From Lytechinus pictus (taxonomy: Eukaryota > Echinodermata > Echinoidea > Temnopleuroida > Toxopneustidae): a stretch of DNA of 64,000 nt. Below the pieces are notes generated by a model. It saw nothing but the letters and a program-made list of their open reading frames with translations. It had not been told where the DNA came from and searched no databases. Each line of letters starts with the position of its first letter. Within the stretch, counting starts at the first letter, position 1. A program made the position numbers and the translations under genes. The stretch covers positions 25,061,501 to 25,125,500 of the forward strand of contig NC_087257.1 of assembly GCF_037042905.1 (NCBI RefSeq), written 5' to 3'. This document shows positions 10,801 through 21,899 of the stretch, in pieces.

Positions 10801-13800
10801 TCAATGAACTTAGACCATGTTGGGGGAATCAACATCAAAATCTTAACCTAAGGTTAAGTTTTTGAAATGTCATCATAACTTAGAAAATATCTGGACCTAG
10901 TTCATGAAACTTATACATAAGGTTAATCAAGTATCACTGAACATCCTGCATGAGTTTCAAGTCACATGACCAAGGTCAAAGGTCATTTAGGGTCAATGAA
11001 CTTTGGCCGAATTGGGGGTATCTGTTGAATTACCATCATAACTTTGAAAGTTTATGGATCTGATTCATGAAACTTGGACATAATAGTAATCAAGTATTAC
11101 TGAACATCCTGTGCAAGTTTCAGGTCACATGATCAAGGTCAAAGGTCATTTAGGGTCAATGAACTTTGGCCAAATTGGGGTATTTGTTGAATTACAGCCA
11201 TAAATTTGAAAGTGTGTTGGTCTAGTTCATAAAACTTGGACATAATAGTAATCAAGTATCACTGAACATCCTGTGCGAGTTTCAGGTCACATGATCAAGG
11301 TCAAAGAACTTTGGCCACGTTGGGGGTATTTGTTGAATTGCCATCATATCTCTATAAGTGTATTGGTCTAGTTCATAAAACGTGGAAATAAGAGTAACCA
11401 AGTATCACTGAACATCTTGTGCGAGTTATAGTAGTTTTCAAAATCAGCACTGCTGCTATATTGAATCGCGTGATGCAGGTGAGACGGCCAGAGGCATTCC
11501 ACTTGTTTAAAATTATTCTTCTTCTTGTACTTTTACCTTTCATACATGTTTATCCACCATTCCATATTAAGTGCGAAGAGGCATTATGTCATCATATGGT
11601 GTACATACATACATGTACTTCTATACATACATGTACTATACAAGAAAAAAGGAGTAGTAGTAGTGGTGGTGGAGGTGGTGGTGATGGTAGTAGAAGTAGT
11701 ATTTTCCTCTTCATCTTCTTATTCTTCTCCTGCTCTTTGTTATTCTTTTCTTCTTCTCCTCCTCTGTCTCATAATTTCCCTTCTCTTTCTCCTCCTACCT
11801 CTATTTCTACCATCACTGTTGCGATCTTAGTGTTATTACACAGTCTGATTTTTCAGTGGGTATGCAGCTGAAAGATCACGCAAGAGATACAGCCGTCAGG
11901 TTGGCTTTTAAGCTACATGTACTCGTACATGTCCACATCATTGAATGAGTGATCTCCATATTAAAGATAAATTCCAGTTGTGGTAACGAGTTCGAACAGA
12001 ATCCAATAAAATTACCACCCAAGTGCTTGTATGTATAAATAAAATTTATGAGCCAAATGGCTCTGGAAGAAATGTGTAATTGCTGAGAAATGATCAAAAG
12101 AAGCACGGAATTCCATAAAGGTATTTTCGAAGCAATATTAATACACTGTCCCATATATGCCTTTTTGTGTTAGTTATCTTCAGAACTATCGGTTTTCAGC
12201 TAAGATTTCATGATTTCACAAAGATGAATTGATTTCAATGTACCAGATCTATGATAATATTGTGGTAATTTACCTTCATTTTAAAAGCTTTCTCATGAAA
12301 CAATTGTTTGCTGCATTTACTTTCTTTTACCTTTAACTACTAAATGTTACTACACCAATGAACAGGAACAATCAGTTTCGTATCTATCCATATAATCATG
12401 ATTAAATATTAACATAATGATATCTTTCTCTATTTCCTTTGATTTTTATCAACAGATGGAATTCTCTTTAGAAAATAAGAACTTTGTCCCTGTGTATTCA
12501 CAGAACATATCTGTGTCTGCTTATTGGAGTGATGTGATAAAAGGCACCAATGTAACCACTGTGCCCTTTACCTTGGCTGGTAGGAACAAAAATTCACAGG
12601 TAAGATCATGTAGTTATCGCCAAGATCGGTGTTTTGATAATAGTAATAATAATAAACTGGTGCTTATATAATGATAAACAGTTAAAACTGTTCTATGCAC
12701 TTTACACAGCTCTCCAAATTTACACTACAACAAAAATAAGCTTTTTGATGTCTTTTATATATTTCTATTGATGTACTTTACCATAAATTAGCTGGCAAAT
12801 TGTTTCACAATATAGAACCTCAAAAATCAAAAATGCAAATTTTAAATATCATATAGAAGACTTTGAGGGGAACATTAAAAGGAAACTTGAATTTTAGTAA
12901 CACTGTTTAAACTATTAGTGAAGGACATCTCTTAGGTAGGGCTGAGTCTAAATAATTATTTACTGTTCAATTGACTGGTGGAAGCAAGACCATTTTGCCA
13001 TTCTGTCAATCACTTGACTGTATGGAGAAAAAAAATGAGAAAAAAAAGATTTTTGTTTATCTTTGCATCCATGAAATTACCATCTTTTAACCATAGATCC
13101 TTGGAAGTATTTTTATATATATTTGAAAACTATCAAGAAAATGGGTAGTATAATCTTTCTTGACTCTGAAAGATCTATTTCTTGACATTGCAGTACGATG
13201 TTAATGCCCTTCACGATGCAGTGCACATCACTATAGAGCTACATGTAGATCACGTGTACACATGGAATTAGATTATAAGGTTGTAGAAATAATAATCCCC
13301 CAACATGCTCTTATCCTGGGGGTGGGTTTTCTTAAGTGAGTTCATTCCATTGTAAAAGTTGGTTTTCATTTTTAAGCAGAGAAATTAAAGAAACATTCGC
13401 AAACGTTTGGTGAAAATCTGTCCAAGAATATCCTTACAGTTATTGATTTGAAAAAGTTTTTATTTTCACAATGTCACATGCAAGCAGCTGCGCGGTTTAT
13501 CTTGTGATATAAATACATATTGTCACAAATTCAAAATTGTAAAAAAAACAAAAAAACAAGTCCGTATTAAAGTAGATCAGATGAGCACTTGTGTAGCCAT
13601 CACAAATCAGTTAAGACATACACTGCATGTGATCATTAGCAAACACAAGGAGTGAAACAATGTCTCTTGTGTTTACATTTCCTATAATTAACCTGATCCT
13701 TATCAGAATGCATAAACAATGTTATGTAATCTCTCTGCATTTATGTGTCTGGCACGGCAAAGGAAGATCTTGGTACAATGAGACTTTCTCAGAATGATTC

Positions 13801-16800
13801 TGATTGCATTAGCCCATCTTATCTTTGTTTATAAATAGGAGAATAAAGTCGGAATGTACATGTGCAATGTACTTTACAGCACACTTTTGTTTATTTTGTA
13901 TGAAATTTGAGCATGTGTAACTATGTAAACTGATTTTTTTCTTTGTTTGTCTTCTAATGTATCTTTTAAAATCATATATCAGTTTTACGATGGAATCATA
14001 ACCTCAAGTTGAAGCAGCATTAAGAACCTTGTGGAAAAAGCTTTTGTTGCTAATCAATTGTCAGCTCACAAAATGATAAATATTACAAGTTTATTCCTTA
14101 TCTTCACAATATGATTCTTCTTTTCTTTTGCCCTTTTTTCTTCAAATCAATTCAAGTCAGTAGATTTTCGTTGCAGACTTTTCTGAGATCAAAGGAAACA
14201 TTATAACACTACTAGCAACTGTCCTTAGATTTTAATAACCTTCTTATTAAAGAGGAAGCTAAAAATTATAATAATTTAATGACCTCAATACTGTACAATG
14301 TATATTCCATAGTGGATAAGCTTTGAAATGTTAGGATGCTATTAGGTGATGCATTCAAAAAAATGTCCGTTATGTTATCCCAGCTCCTATTTTTCTTTTT
14401 CAACCCATCCAAGGATGTTTTGTAGACATAACACAAATGGATTATATTGTATCCCGATTCTGTTCATAATAAATTTTGGTGTGTTGTGATTATAATTGGG
14501 TATATTTAGGTTCAATCTAGGGTATGTTTTGTAAGCATTGTTTATATTTTAGATTGTTTGAACAAGCAAACCCCGTTTCACAGTATGAATTTAATCTTAT
14601 GCTTTCTTTTATTTTTTACAGATGTTTGCTAATGTTACTGCTACTTTCACTGAGGCATTTCTAGTGTAAGTATTCAAAAGAGGAATAATGCCCTCAAGAC
14701 AATACTTCATTGAACATTATGAGAATACTCAACAATTTCTGACAGAGTAAAAACATTTTTTATATTTTGATATTAAAACAAGAGGAGGGATATCATTGAT
14801 CAAATTATCTTAATTCCATCATCACAAAGGGTACAAAGTTTTACCACACATCATACATGTATTTAACAAGTAAATATCAGAGATTCTGTTTACTTCTGCT
14901 GACGTAATGAGTGTTTTTAGGTCTAGTATGCATACTATACACTTAACATATATGTAGGTGTATATGAAATCGAAGGATATTGTATGTTTGAATCTGCATT
15001 CCTATCTCTCATAAAATGTCTATTTGTATAAATGATGTAAAATGATCACACCTCCAGCGCTGATGATAACAGGACACCTGTTGATTTATGTACTACAGAA
15101 ATTAGAAGGAAATACTCTTGTAAAATTGTCGCAGGAAGTCATATTTATAAAAAGGATAACAAGATTCTTCCTGTATAAAAATCAATAAAGAAATGAAAGT
15201 AATGAAATATATTTAGCCCCCCCCCCCCCCCCCCCGCATTCTAATAACAGACTTTGATTGATGGTTTCAAGAGGAATAGATTTATGCATAGACATTTTTT
15301 TTTTGCCAGATTAGTCGTTTTGAAGTGTTTTCATTTCTCATCTTTCATATAATAAACACCTTTTATAAAAGATTATTTCTGATTATATTAGGGTTGAAAA
15401 TTCTGTGAGGGAAAAAATTGAACAACCCCAAAATTGATGGCCCGTCCAATACCTTCATGTATATTTTTGGTTGAAAAACTAGCATAGATCTACTCTTCAG
15501 ACTATATTACCAGGCACAGATCAAGGCTGAGCTCAGGCAGCACTTCACCCTGCCCCCCCCCCCCCCCCTCACATGAGATAACCATTTTAGCTATCTTCCC
15601 AATTTTTTTGTACTTTTTTTAAAACTATTTTGTTTTTAATTTTTTGCTCATCTTACTGCTTTGTGAGCAATCATGCCCTTTGTTGGAGCAAGATCCAAGA
15701 AGCTTTCTTTCTTTTGCTTGTCAAAAAATATTGGCAGAACTTTGCTCACTTTCTGTTTCCCCTCATTTATTAATAAACTGCTGAACTAAACCTCCTGGAA
15801 CTACTCTGACTGTAAATTATTGATTTCATTTGGAAACCTTTTTTTTTTCAGATCGTATTGTTCAAGTGACTCTCCAACCCATGTAATTTACATGCAGTTT
15901 GTGTAAGTATGATTATTTCTAGAAATATTCACTTGTTAGGGGTGTTAGTAAATCATTTCCAGTCATGAAAAGGGGTGGTTTCATACAGCGTAAAGCCCCT
16001 CGTAAAGTAACGCATGACTTTATGGGGAGACAAGTGAAGGGTCTATATGTTTGTGTGTTTATTTTATTTTTAAATCTGACTTTCATATAGACTAATATTT
16101 ATGCTTTGTATGTTATGATATTTTAAATGATTTAAGTTCTAAAAAAGTGATCTTTTATGACATGAAAATGTTCCACATAGTGCATGGTAAGACTAACACA
16201 TTGTCATTTTCTTTGTGGCACTGATTCCTATTTTGTTTGAAAAAATATTTTGTGTACTCGGGGAAATGTACCATTGGTGAATAAACCAATGATAGAAGGA
16301 ATTTTGTTCAGGGACTGGGTGCTTGTAATGAGATGCACAACTGTAATATTAATAGGTGCATAATAATATCTAAACTGACTCATTATTCTCAGTAATTAGA
16401 ACTGTCTTGTCGAAACCAAAGTATTGATTGGCCATTTGGTAAAACAAATGATTTTTCTATAGTTTTTATGATGTCGACACTTTCCATGAAAATAAGGAAA
16501 TGATATCAATCTTGAAACAGATGCTTGAGATCTCTTACAAGTGCTCCATTTGCAATGAAGATAACTTCAATACACAAATAGTTGTATTTTGTCCATTACA
16601 TTGAATTATGATTAAATATTACATACTGTTGGCTTATGCTCAGCTATTTGAACATACCAGTTGTATTAACATTGACAACCTGCAAATGAGTTTGAACTGA
16701 ATCCAACAGAAAGGTCCCTATGGGTTTATCTGTATAAATAAAAATATTTAAAACTTTACAATTCACTTTCTATAAAAAAAAAAAATTATTGTAAACTAGC

Positions 16801-17587
16801 CTCTAATTTTAATTTTAGCGCAAGGACTTGAGTAGTGGAATTTATTTATGCAAGTTTCACTGCACTTGTGTAGCCATCTGTAAATCACACATGTACCCGT
16901 ATTTCTAAAGAGATAAAAAATCAAATGTACAGAGTATATAGCACAAAAGTTTGTGTAAATATACAAAGTGATCGAGATATTTCCATTTGTTGACATAGAC
17001 ATGATTATAAAGATAAGAAGAGTGTGGACTTCTTATCATACTAACAAATATAGAATTTATTTCCTTTGAAAAGTGATTTATTTCAATGGAACAAAAGATT
17101 TTTTTAAATGCATCACTCCAAACATGTAAAGATAATGAAGGCATTTACCTGTATAATAAATAAATGGTGATTTTGTTAGTATAAAGCTACTTGTATTTGC
17201 TTGGCATAATTTGTAAAAAATAAATATCCTGATAAGGCAAAGAAGACAAAGTTCTCTTTATGTATACACCACCCCCCCAAAAAAAATTGAATGAATGAGT
17301 GAGTGATGAGTGAGTGAGTGAGTGAGTGAAATATAGATTTACGAGTACAGGACTTGAGATCTATAATAAAATCTACATTAAAATATACATATGTTATTTC
17401 TACCTAACTTGCATAACCAATAGATGATTAAATATTATGTCCATTGCTTCATTCTCATATTCATACTTTTGTCACCTTTTTTCTTTATAGAGCCACTCTT
17501 CAGTTCAAGCTGTTATCCCAGAACCAGCAGGCCACAATGACTCACTACAGCCCTGTCAAATGTGCTTCACTGGACCAAATGAGCTAG
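4563..17587 (+). CDS. TMEM106: TMEM106-family lysosomal membrane protein (7 coding exons, whole gene)
   Basis: Coding exons are 4563-4806, 8641-8704, 10384-10543, 12456-12599, 14622-14665, 15852-15902 and 17491-17587. All have GT-AG borders and matching phases; the sum is 804 nt, 267 residues plus TAG. Seen: a hydrophilic N-terminus with an acidic dileucine signal (EKQPLL, residues 7-12), a CPTCNGLGKIPRG motif (70-82), a conserved LIPYND-RL-PRRT block before the membrane, one helix at about 105-126, then a luminal domain with NxS/T sequons at 145, 173, 188 and 208. Cys222 and Cys260 sit where vertebrate TMEM106B has its luminal disulfide. Known for the family: type II late-endosome/lysosome protein affecting lysosome acidity and transport; the luminal part has a LEA2-like fold. 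Vertebrates have A, B and C paralogs (human B is 274 aa). This looks like a pre-duplication single gene, so I give no letter. The start is the first ATG of the exon that gives a family-like N-terminus. Confidence 0.95.
5146..6296. mobile_element. 1.15-kb inverted-repeat element with CRE palindromes at both ends
   Basis: Left end CCGAGAGACGAGTGT then GAGTGTGACGTCACCGGGGGG; right end CCCCCCGGTGACGTCACACT then ACACCCGTCTCGG. The perfect TGACGTCA sites are at 5182-5189 and 6266-6273. The interior is CpG-rich (5470-5540, 5870-5960) against an AT-rich intron. No transposase frame is visible, so non-autonomous. Confidence 0.65.
7145..7558 (+). mobile_element. hAT-like non-autonomous element, copy 1
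   Basis: Ends AGGGTGCTACATAA and TTATGTAGCACCCT are perfect inverted repeats; many inner GGGCAAG/CTTGCCC motifs can pair. The same element is inverted at 43412. The 8-bp target duplication is not clear here. Confidence 0.75.
7765..8587. mobile_element. Harbinger-like MITE with AATCATGATT arrays
   Basis: Ends GGCTGCGTTTATGCG and CGGATAAACGCACCC are inverted repeats flanked by TTA (7762-7764, 8588-8590). Both arms carry runs of the palindrome AATCATGATT (7791-7825, 8365-8375, 8520-8560). It ends 53 bases before TMEM106 exon 2. Confidence 0.75.
8641..8704 (+). CDS. TMEM106: TMEM106 exon 2
   Basis: 64 nt between TTTTCATGCAG and GTAAGT. Entered in phase 1 and left in phase 2. It encodes GREDDLVALIPYNDERLKPRR plus part of Thr103, the strongly conserved juxtamembrane block of the family. 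Confidence 0.95.
9780..10054. mobile_element. hAT-like MITE with perfect 8-bp duplication
   Basis: Ends AGGGCTCCCACAGAAAT and ATTTCTGTGGGAACCCT are inverted repeats; GCATACAC occurs exactly on both sides (9772-9779, 10055-10062). Repeated AAGTCATGGAAAA inside. An 8-bp duplication with an AGGG end is the hAT signature. Confidence 0.85.
10384..10543 (+). CDS. TMEM106: TMEM106 exon 3 (transmembrane helix)
   Basis: 160 nt after TATAACAG and before GTGACT; ends in phase 0 at Gln156. It encodes the single hydrophobic helix (residues about 105-126, followed by IPKEV) and the start of the luminal domain, including sequon N145-E-S. The donor lies 13 bases before a repeat element that fills the next intron. 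Confidence 0.95.
10557..11485. mobile_element. GTCTCACC-ended element with ~165-190-bp tandem repeats
   Basis: Starts GTCTCACCTGCATAGCAGAG and ends ATGCAGGTGAGAC. A (CGG)n stretch follows at 10600-10630. From 10660 about five tandem units share CATAACTTAGAAAG, TTCATGAAACTTGG, ACTGAACATCCTG and TCACATGACCAAGGTCAAAG. The last unit is degenerate and shortened. No coding capacity. Confidence 0.75.
11645..11815. repeat. Purine-rich then pyrimidine-rich simple sequence
   Basis: AGTAGTAGTGGTGGTGGAGG-type triplets (11650-11700) followed by CTT/CTC-rich sequence to 11815. Open frames here are low-complexity artefacts. Confidence 0.7.
12456..12599 (+). CDS. TMEM106: TMEM106 exon 4
   Basis: 144 nt, phase 0 at both ends, between TTTTTATCAACAG and GTAAGA. 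Luminal residues 157-204 with two sequons (N173-I-S and N188-V-T). The spacing of FxxxNxNFxPVYSxNIS resembles the LEA2-type strands of vertebrate TMEM106 proteins. Confidence 0.95.
12600..14621 (+). other. TMEM106 intron 4, nothing notable
   Basis: AT-rich intron of 2.0 kb. No open frame, inverted repeat or RNA gene was recognised. Confidence 0.6.
14622..14665 (+). CDS. TMEM106: TMEM106 exon 5
   Basis: 44 nt between TTTTTTACAG and GTAAGT; phase 0 in, phase 2 out. Encodes residues 205-218 and part of Val219, with sequon N208-V-T. Confidence 0.92.
15219..15236. repeat. Oligo(C) run in TMEM106 intron 5
   Basis: An uninterrupted C run of about 18 nt; a second run lies near 15552. See the finding on C/G tracts. 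Confidence 0.85.
15852..15902 (+). CDS. TMEM106: TMEM106 exon 6
   Basis: 51 nt after a T-rich tract ending in CAG and before GTAAGT; phase 2 on both sides. It encodes residues 220-235 with Cys222, the first of the two expected disulfide cysteines, and the conserved H-x-I-x-M-Q strand. Confidence 0.93.
15903..17490 (+). other. TMEM106 intron 6
   Basis: AT-rich intron with a (GAGT)n microsatellite at about 17297-17330. Minus-strand open frames near 16800-17140 lack any recognisable feature. Confidence 0.6.
17491..17587 (+). CDS. TMEM106: TMEM106 exon 7 (C-terminus and stop)
   Basis: Follows TTTTTTCTTTATAG. Encodes residues 237-267, including Q-F-K, a Y-x-x-V-x-C segment with Cys260, and the end DQMS, then TAG at 17585-17587. 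It matches the last strand and disulfide cysteine of the family. Confidence 0.94.
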
Positions 17588-17884
17588 TAAGGACAATTCC
17601 TGATGGGACATCAAGAACTGCAAGCCTATCTTGTGCCTAGGCTAGAACTGACTTTGAACTGAATAAGTTTGATGACTTGAATCTGTCTTGTTGGTAGACA
17701 AGACAGATTATATGAAAAGATTGCGCAATCAGATGCTGTGAACTTGTAGGACAACAAACATATTACATCTGACAAAATCTGTATAGCTTGTCTTTATCAG
17801 GTGGCAAGACAAGGCCTTTGAAGGATCTGGTAATCCTGAATGAGCAGTTTTAACTGTAGGAAGCTAGAATGCTTGTAAGCACAT

Positions 17885-18570
17885 AGCAAGAGGACCAAAG
17901 ACTTTTCAGTCCTCTCTGCAGGAATAAGTAATTGGGATTAACGCCCTTGATCCATAATGCATATTAAAAGTGATTTAAAAGGAGGGAGATTTGTTCCATA
18001 TCAGTCTGAATTTTTGAAGGAATTGGTGATCTCTCAACAAGAAATATGGTTCATGTACCTCTAGGCTATGCATGGAGCAAGCAACAAGAGGACCAACAGG
18101 TTTGAGTCCTATCTGAGGGGCTTGGCACTTTAAAAATGGTTTACAAGGAATTAGGGATTGTTACATAGGAATGAGTCTCAGAGGCAAGAACACAGTGCAG
18201 GTCCCTCTTGCCAATGCATGGAAGAAGACCAAAGGCTTTGAATCCTCTCGGAGGGACTTAATAATGGGGAGTAATGCCTTGATCCACATGGCACTTGGCA
18301 CATTGAATATTGTTTACAAGGAATGAGGGATTGTTCCATAGGCTCAGTGTGGAAGCATTGAATGAGCCTCATAGGCAGGAACACAGTGCAGGTCCCTCTG
18401 GCCCATACATATACATGTACATGGAGCAAGCTACAAGAGGACCAAAGGCTTTGAATCCTCTCTGAGGGACTGAGTTGTTAGGCCCTTGTACAGTGTAAAT
18501 GATTAACAATGAAAGAGGGATTGTTCCATAGGCTCAATGTGGAAGGAATGTCTGAACCACTTTGACAGGA
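17885..18570 (+). repeat. Degenerate tandem repeat in the TMEM106 3'UTR
   Basis: Four units of about 140-210 bp share AGAGGACCAAAGGCTTTGAA and TCCTCTCTGAGGGA (about 17892, 18086, 18222, 18434) and GGGATTGTTCCATAGGCTCA (about 17989, 18148, 18328, 18517). No coding frame is kept between units. Confidence 0.7.
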
Positions 18571-18977
18571 GTGTGGTAGATGTGCACCTGGCCTATTCAT
18601 GAATCAAGCCAGAAAACTAAGTTTTTTGGAAGCTGCAGAGTTAGCAGTTAATATGTAATAATATGTATGTTACAGTTAGGCAATGCCAGAGGCAGACATT
18701 TTGACTTGCTCAGTCAAGAATCTATCTACATGTAGATTGTACTTGTTCATGTATCATGATGTTCAAACTAATTACTTAACCTAGAGCTGTTTGATAGTGT
18801 TTTAAACACTCTAAAATGTATATATCATAATATATCAGGAGAGCTATTACATGCTGTTCCAATGTGGTATTCGCTGCATAATGGCGGAATATTATTATTA
18901 TTATTTTGAAGAACCACCGATACATTGTACATGTGATATTATTGACTTAGATATTATGTTCTTATTTTAGACTACAG

Positions 18978-19140
18978 GTAACTGCCAAAGTTGACCTTCC
19001 ATAAGTCAAATAATTGCCTAAGTTGAAGCAATTGTTTTATCAGATTATCCAAAACATGTGTTACATACCTCTTCTAAGTCAAATTTCTCCTAAGTCGAAC
19101 AGAATACTGTGGTCCCAAAACATTTGACTTCGGCAGTTAC
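18978..19140. mobile_element. Small MITE with GTAACTGCC ends
   Basis: GTAACTGCCAAAGT and ACTTCGGCAGTTAC are near-perfect inverted ends 163 bp apart. Inner CTAAGTTGAA and CTAAGTCGAA motifs repeat. Confidence 0.6.
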
Positions 19141-21746
19141 ATACCGGTACTTGTAGTTATATAAATGATTGGTTTGTCATGTCATATTTGCTTACAATGG
19201 CAATCCATCTTTTGCAATTGATTTTATGTTCTATGATGTATATATCTGAATTTACGGTCAAAATGTTTTTGTTCAGAAGAAAAATCAAAATCAAATGAAA
19301 GATGTATCTTGAAATTGAAGAAAATCAATGCATATTCTTTAACAATTATTCTTGCTAATTTACATAGCCTATTTTAGAGTATTTATGGTGTATTAATTTG
19401 TTGAAGGCAGATTGTTTCGTCACTTATTGTAAAATGCAGTTAAAAAATGCAGTTCAGGGGACATTTCTTTATGCTCACCAAAGAACCCTTTCTTAAAGGT
19501 ATCGTGCAATATTCATTAGCATCCTTGAGTGGCTAAGGAGACTGTCATATAAACAACTCGAGTTTTAAAACAGTGATCATAAAGTTACAAGTAAGACCCA
19601 AAACCATCTTGAAAGGACATTTTCAAAAATGCTTATCCTGGCTAAAAAAAGAAAGAGCATTAAATGCTTCCATAGTGAAATGCAGTGATGTTAAGTACCT
19701 GATCCAGAATGCCCAGTGGAAAATAGCGGTAAATCATTATTTTGTAACACTAACAGTTGTAATGTTGTATATACCTGTACAACAGTGATTACTTGAATGA
19801 GATAGGTACTGTAGATAGCTCTACATTCAACGAGTGGTGCCAGAACTTTCCCATCTGGCAAAGCCTTTTAGCGATGTTTCGTTGTTAAACAATGGCCAGC
19901 CACTTTTTTTTTTTGACTTCACATATTCACAGACTATTTTTCTGTTTTGTTTGGGGAGTGGGATGTTTCACAAAGATTCAAGAGTGACTTTTTTAATAGA
20001 GTCATGCTTAAATACCAACGAACACACGCATGTTATTTAACTCGTAAGTTGATTGATGAATATGCAGTAGTGCTCTTCTCGTGCGCATGACTTGACCAAT
20101 GTTGTGATGCGTTGTATGCCACATGTAACTGAAATTTAAGTGCAACTCTATGTTTAAGTCACATTAAAATCTTTGTGAACCATCCCCCCCCCTCTCTTCC
20201 CCAGAAGTATAATTGATGATTCTGAGGGTGGAAGGCTGTACAGTGTACAAGTTAAAAACTTGATATTTTGTTACTATGTTACTTTCATTTCTTTCTTTTT
20301 TTTAAATTTGATTTCCATTGTTTCCCTTTTCATATTGGCTATCATTCCAACCAAGCTGTGTGCTACTTATTCAAAATAAAGATTAGTAGATTGTCTCATT
20401 TCTTGTGAATATTTAGGGCGAAGAAAATAACAAAAGACCTCACCAAGCATCTCTATAAATGATATTAGTGGTATAAAGCCCTTGCATAAAATGCAAATAA
20501 AATAAAGGCCTGCAGTGCAGGTAAAGTGTTTTATCACTGTTTTTACAGTCAAACTTGTCTATTGAGGCCACTCAAGAAAACATGAAAAGTGACCACTGTA
20601 GACAGGTGTCATAAAGAAAGGTTTTACAAATACAATACATACATAGATGTATTCCTTTCAAATGGGAGGCAATATCTGTGGCCACAGACTGATTTTTACT
20701 AAGAGTCAAGCTTGACTGTATTTATATTTTGTATTGTTTCATTGGGATGGGGGTCATCCCCTCATGAAAAACAAAAGTAGTGAACTTTAGTAGATGATAT
20801 TTTTTTTGTAACTGTTTGATGATTATTTGTTGCATGTTTGTGATCTACATGTACATGTATATATAGCAATTCAGATGTCTTTCTTTGCCTGTACATATAA
20901 GTCATAAAGTGTAATGCTTTTATCAACTATTTAGTCACTATTCCACGAGTGGACATTCTCAATTTATAAGTTAATCAAGCCCTTTATATGTGAACAGCTA
21001 TGATGGATGAAACATCTTCAGCATATGTTATGATCCTCACTGTTAAGTCATAAAAAAAACAATTGCAGGATTCTTGCGTGAAAGACTGCTGCTTTGCCTC
21101 TTGGTATGAAAATGTAAAAACCATGAATTTTATGGTTCAACTTGGTACACATCAGCATCAGTCTCTAGCTGTCTACATTGTAGTTCTGCTTAAACATCAA
21201 GTAAATTTGATTTGTTTCTAGGAGTTAAATATTAAGTGGAAATCGTGTGTGATAAATGTATTTAATCTTAGTGTTTATCTCTGTTATTTGCTTTGAATTC
21301 TTATTTTCTAGGTATTGGTGTACTCCTTATTAATACATGTTTAAGCTAAAATGTAATGTGCTCAGTATATTGTGCTAGGGTGATGTGGTCGATAGGAATA
21401 TCAACTTGCTTTTTGTGTTTTTGTTTGTTTGTTGGGGTTGTTTTCATTCCCGTAAACCAAACAGATTTCTTTGGTTGAATATGAATTGTACTTTGTAATA
21501 TGCAGGAAATCATAGATTTCATTCTCTATGGCCAGATGTTTTGAAGATGGGAAACTGTTACCTAGATGTTAGATTTGCGCATCACAAAAACCGGCCTAAG
21601 TTAACATAAATTGCACCATATGACATAGAATGATCTTTCGTCCATGACACCAAGTGACACACATAACCCATGGAGTAGCATCAGGCCACCTTTTGAAGTG
21701 AATTGGGCCTGTGATCCTGGTGTTGTGTGGTGTATAATTAATATGC
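19141..21746. other. Intergenic sequence, no gene seen
   Basis: AT-rich sequence with short chance frames (for example 19573-19788 and 19834-20040) and plus-strand AATAAA hexamers near 20377 and 20500. Nothing else can be supported. Confidence 0.5.
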
Positions 21747-21893
21747 AGGGGCCGTGGAAAGGGGGGGGGGGCTGCGGGGGATTCAGCCCTCACACTTTTT
21801 CCCAAAACCGTGTACAAAAACATAAAAATTACCATCTGATTATGATTTTTGGCATGGTCCGCTCCCCACTTTTAAAACTGTTCCGCGGCCCCT
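21747..21893. mobile_element. MITE with AGGGGCCGTGGAA ends
   Basis: AGGGGCCGTGGAA and TTCCGCGGCCCCT are inverted ends of a 147-bp element that also contains a 12-nt G run. The sequence at the ends is hAT-like, but flanking duplications are not exact. Confidence 0.6.
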
Positions 21894-21899
21894 GATATG

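Larger units (their letters stand above)
17588..20400 (+). other. TMEM106: TMEM106 3' untranslated region (extent uncertain)
   Basis: No ORF of interest follows the stop. The first clear AATAAA on this strand is at about 20377, with another near 20500, so a 3'UTR of roughly 2.8 kb is possible. It contains an internally repeated block (17885-18570) and a small inverted-repeat element (18978-19140). The end point is inferred only from the signal hexamers. Confidence 0.4.
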
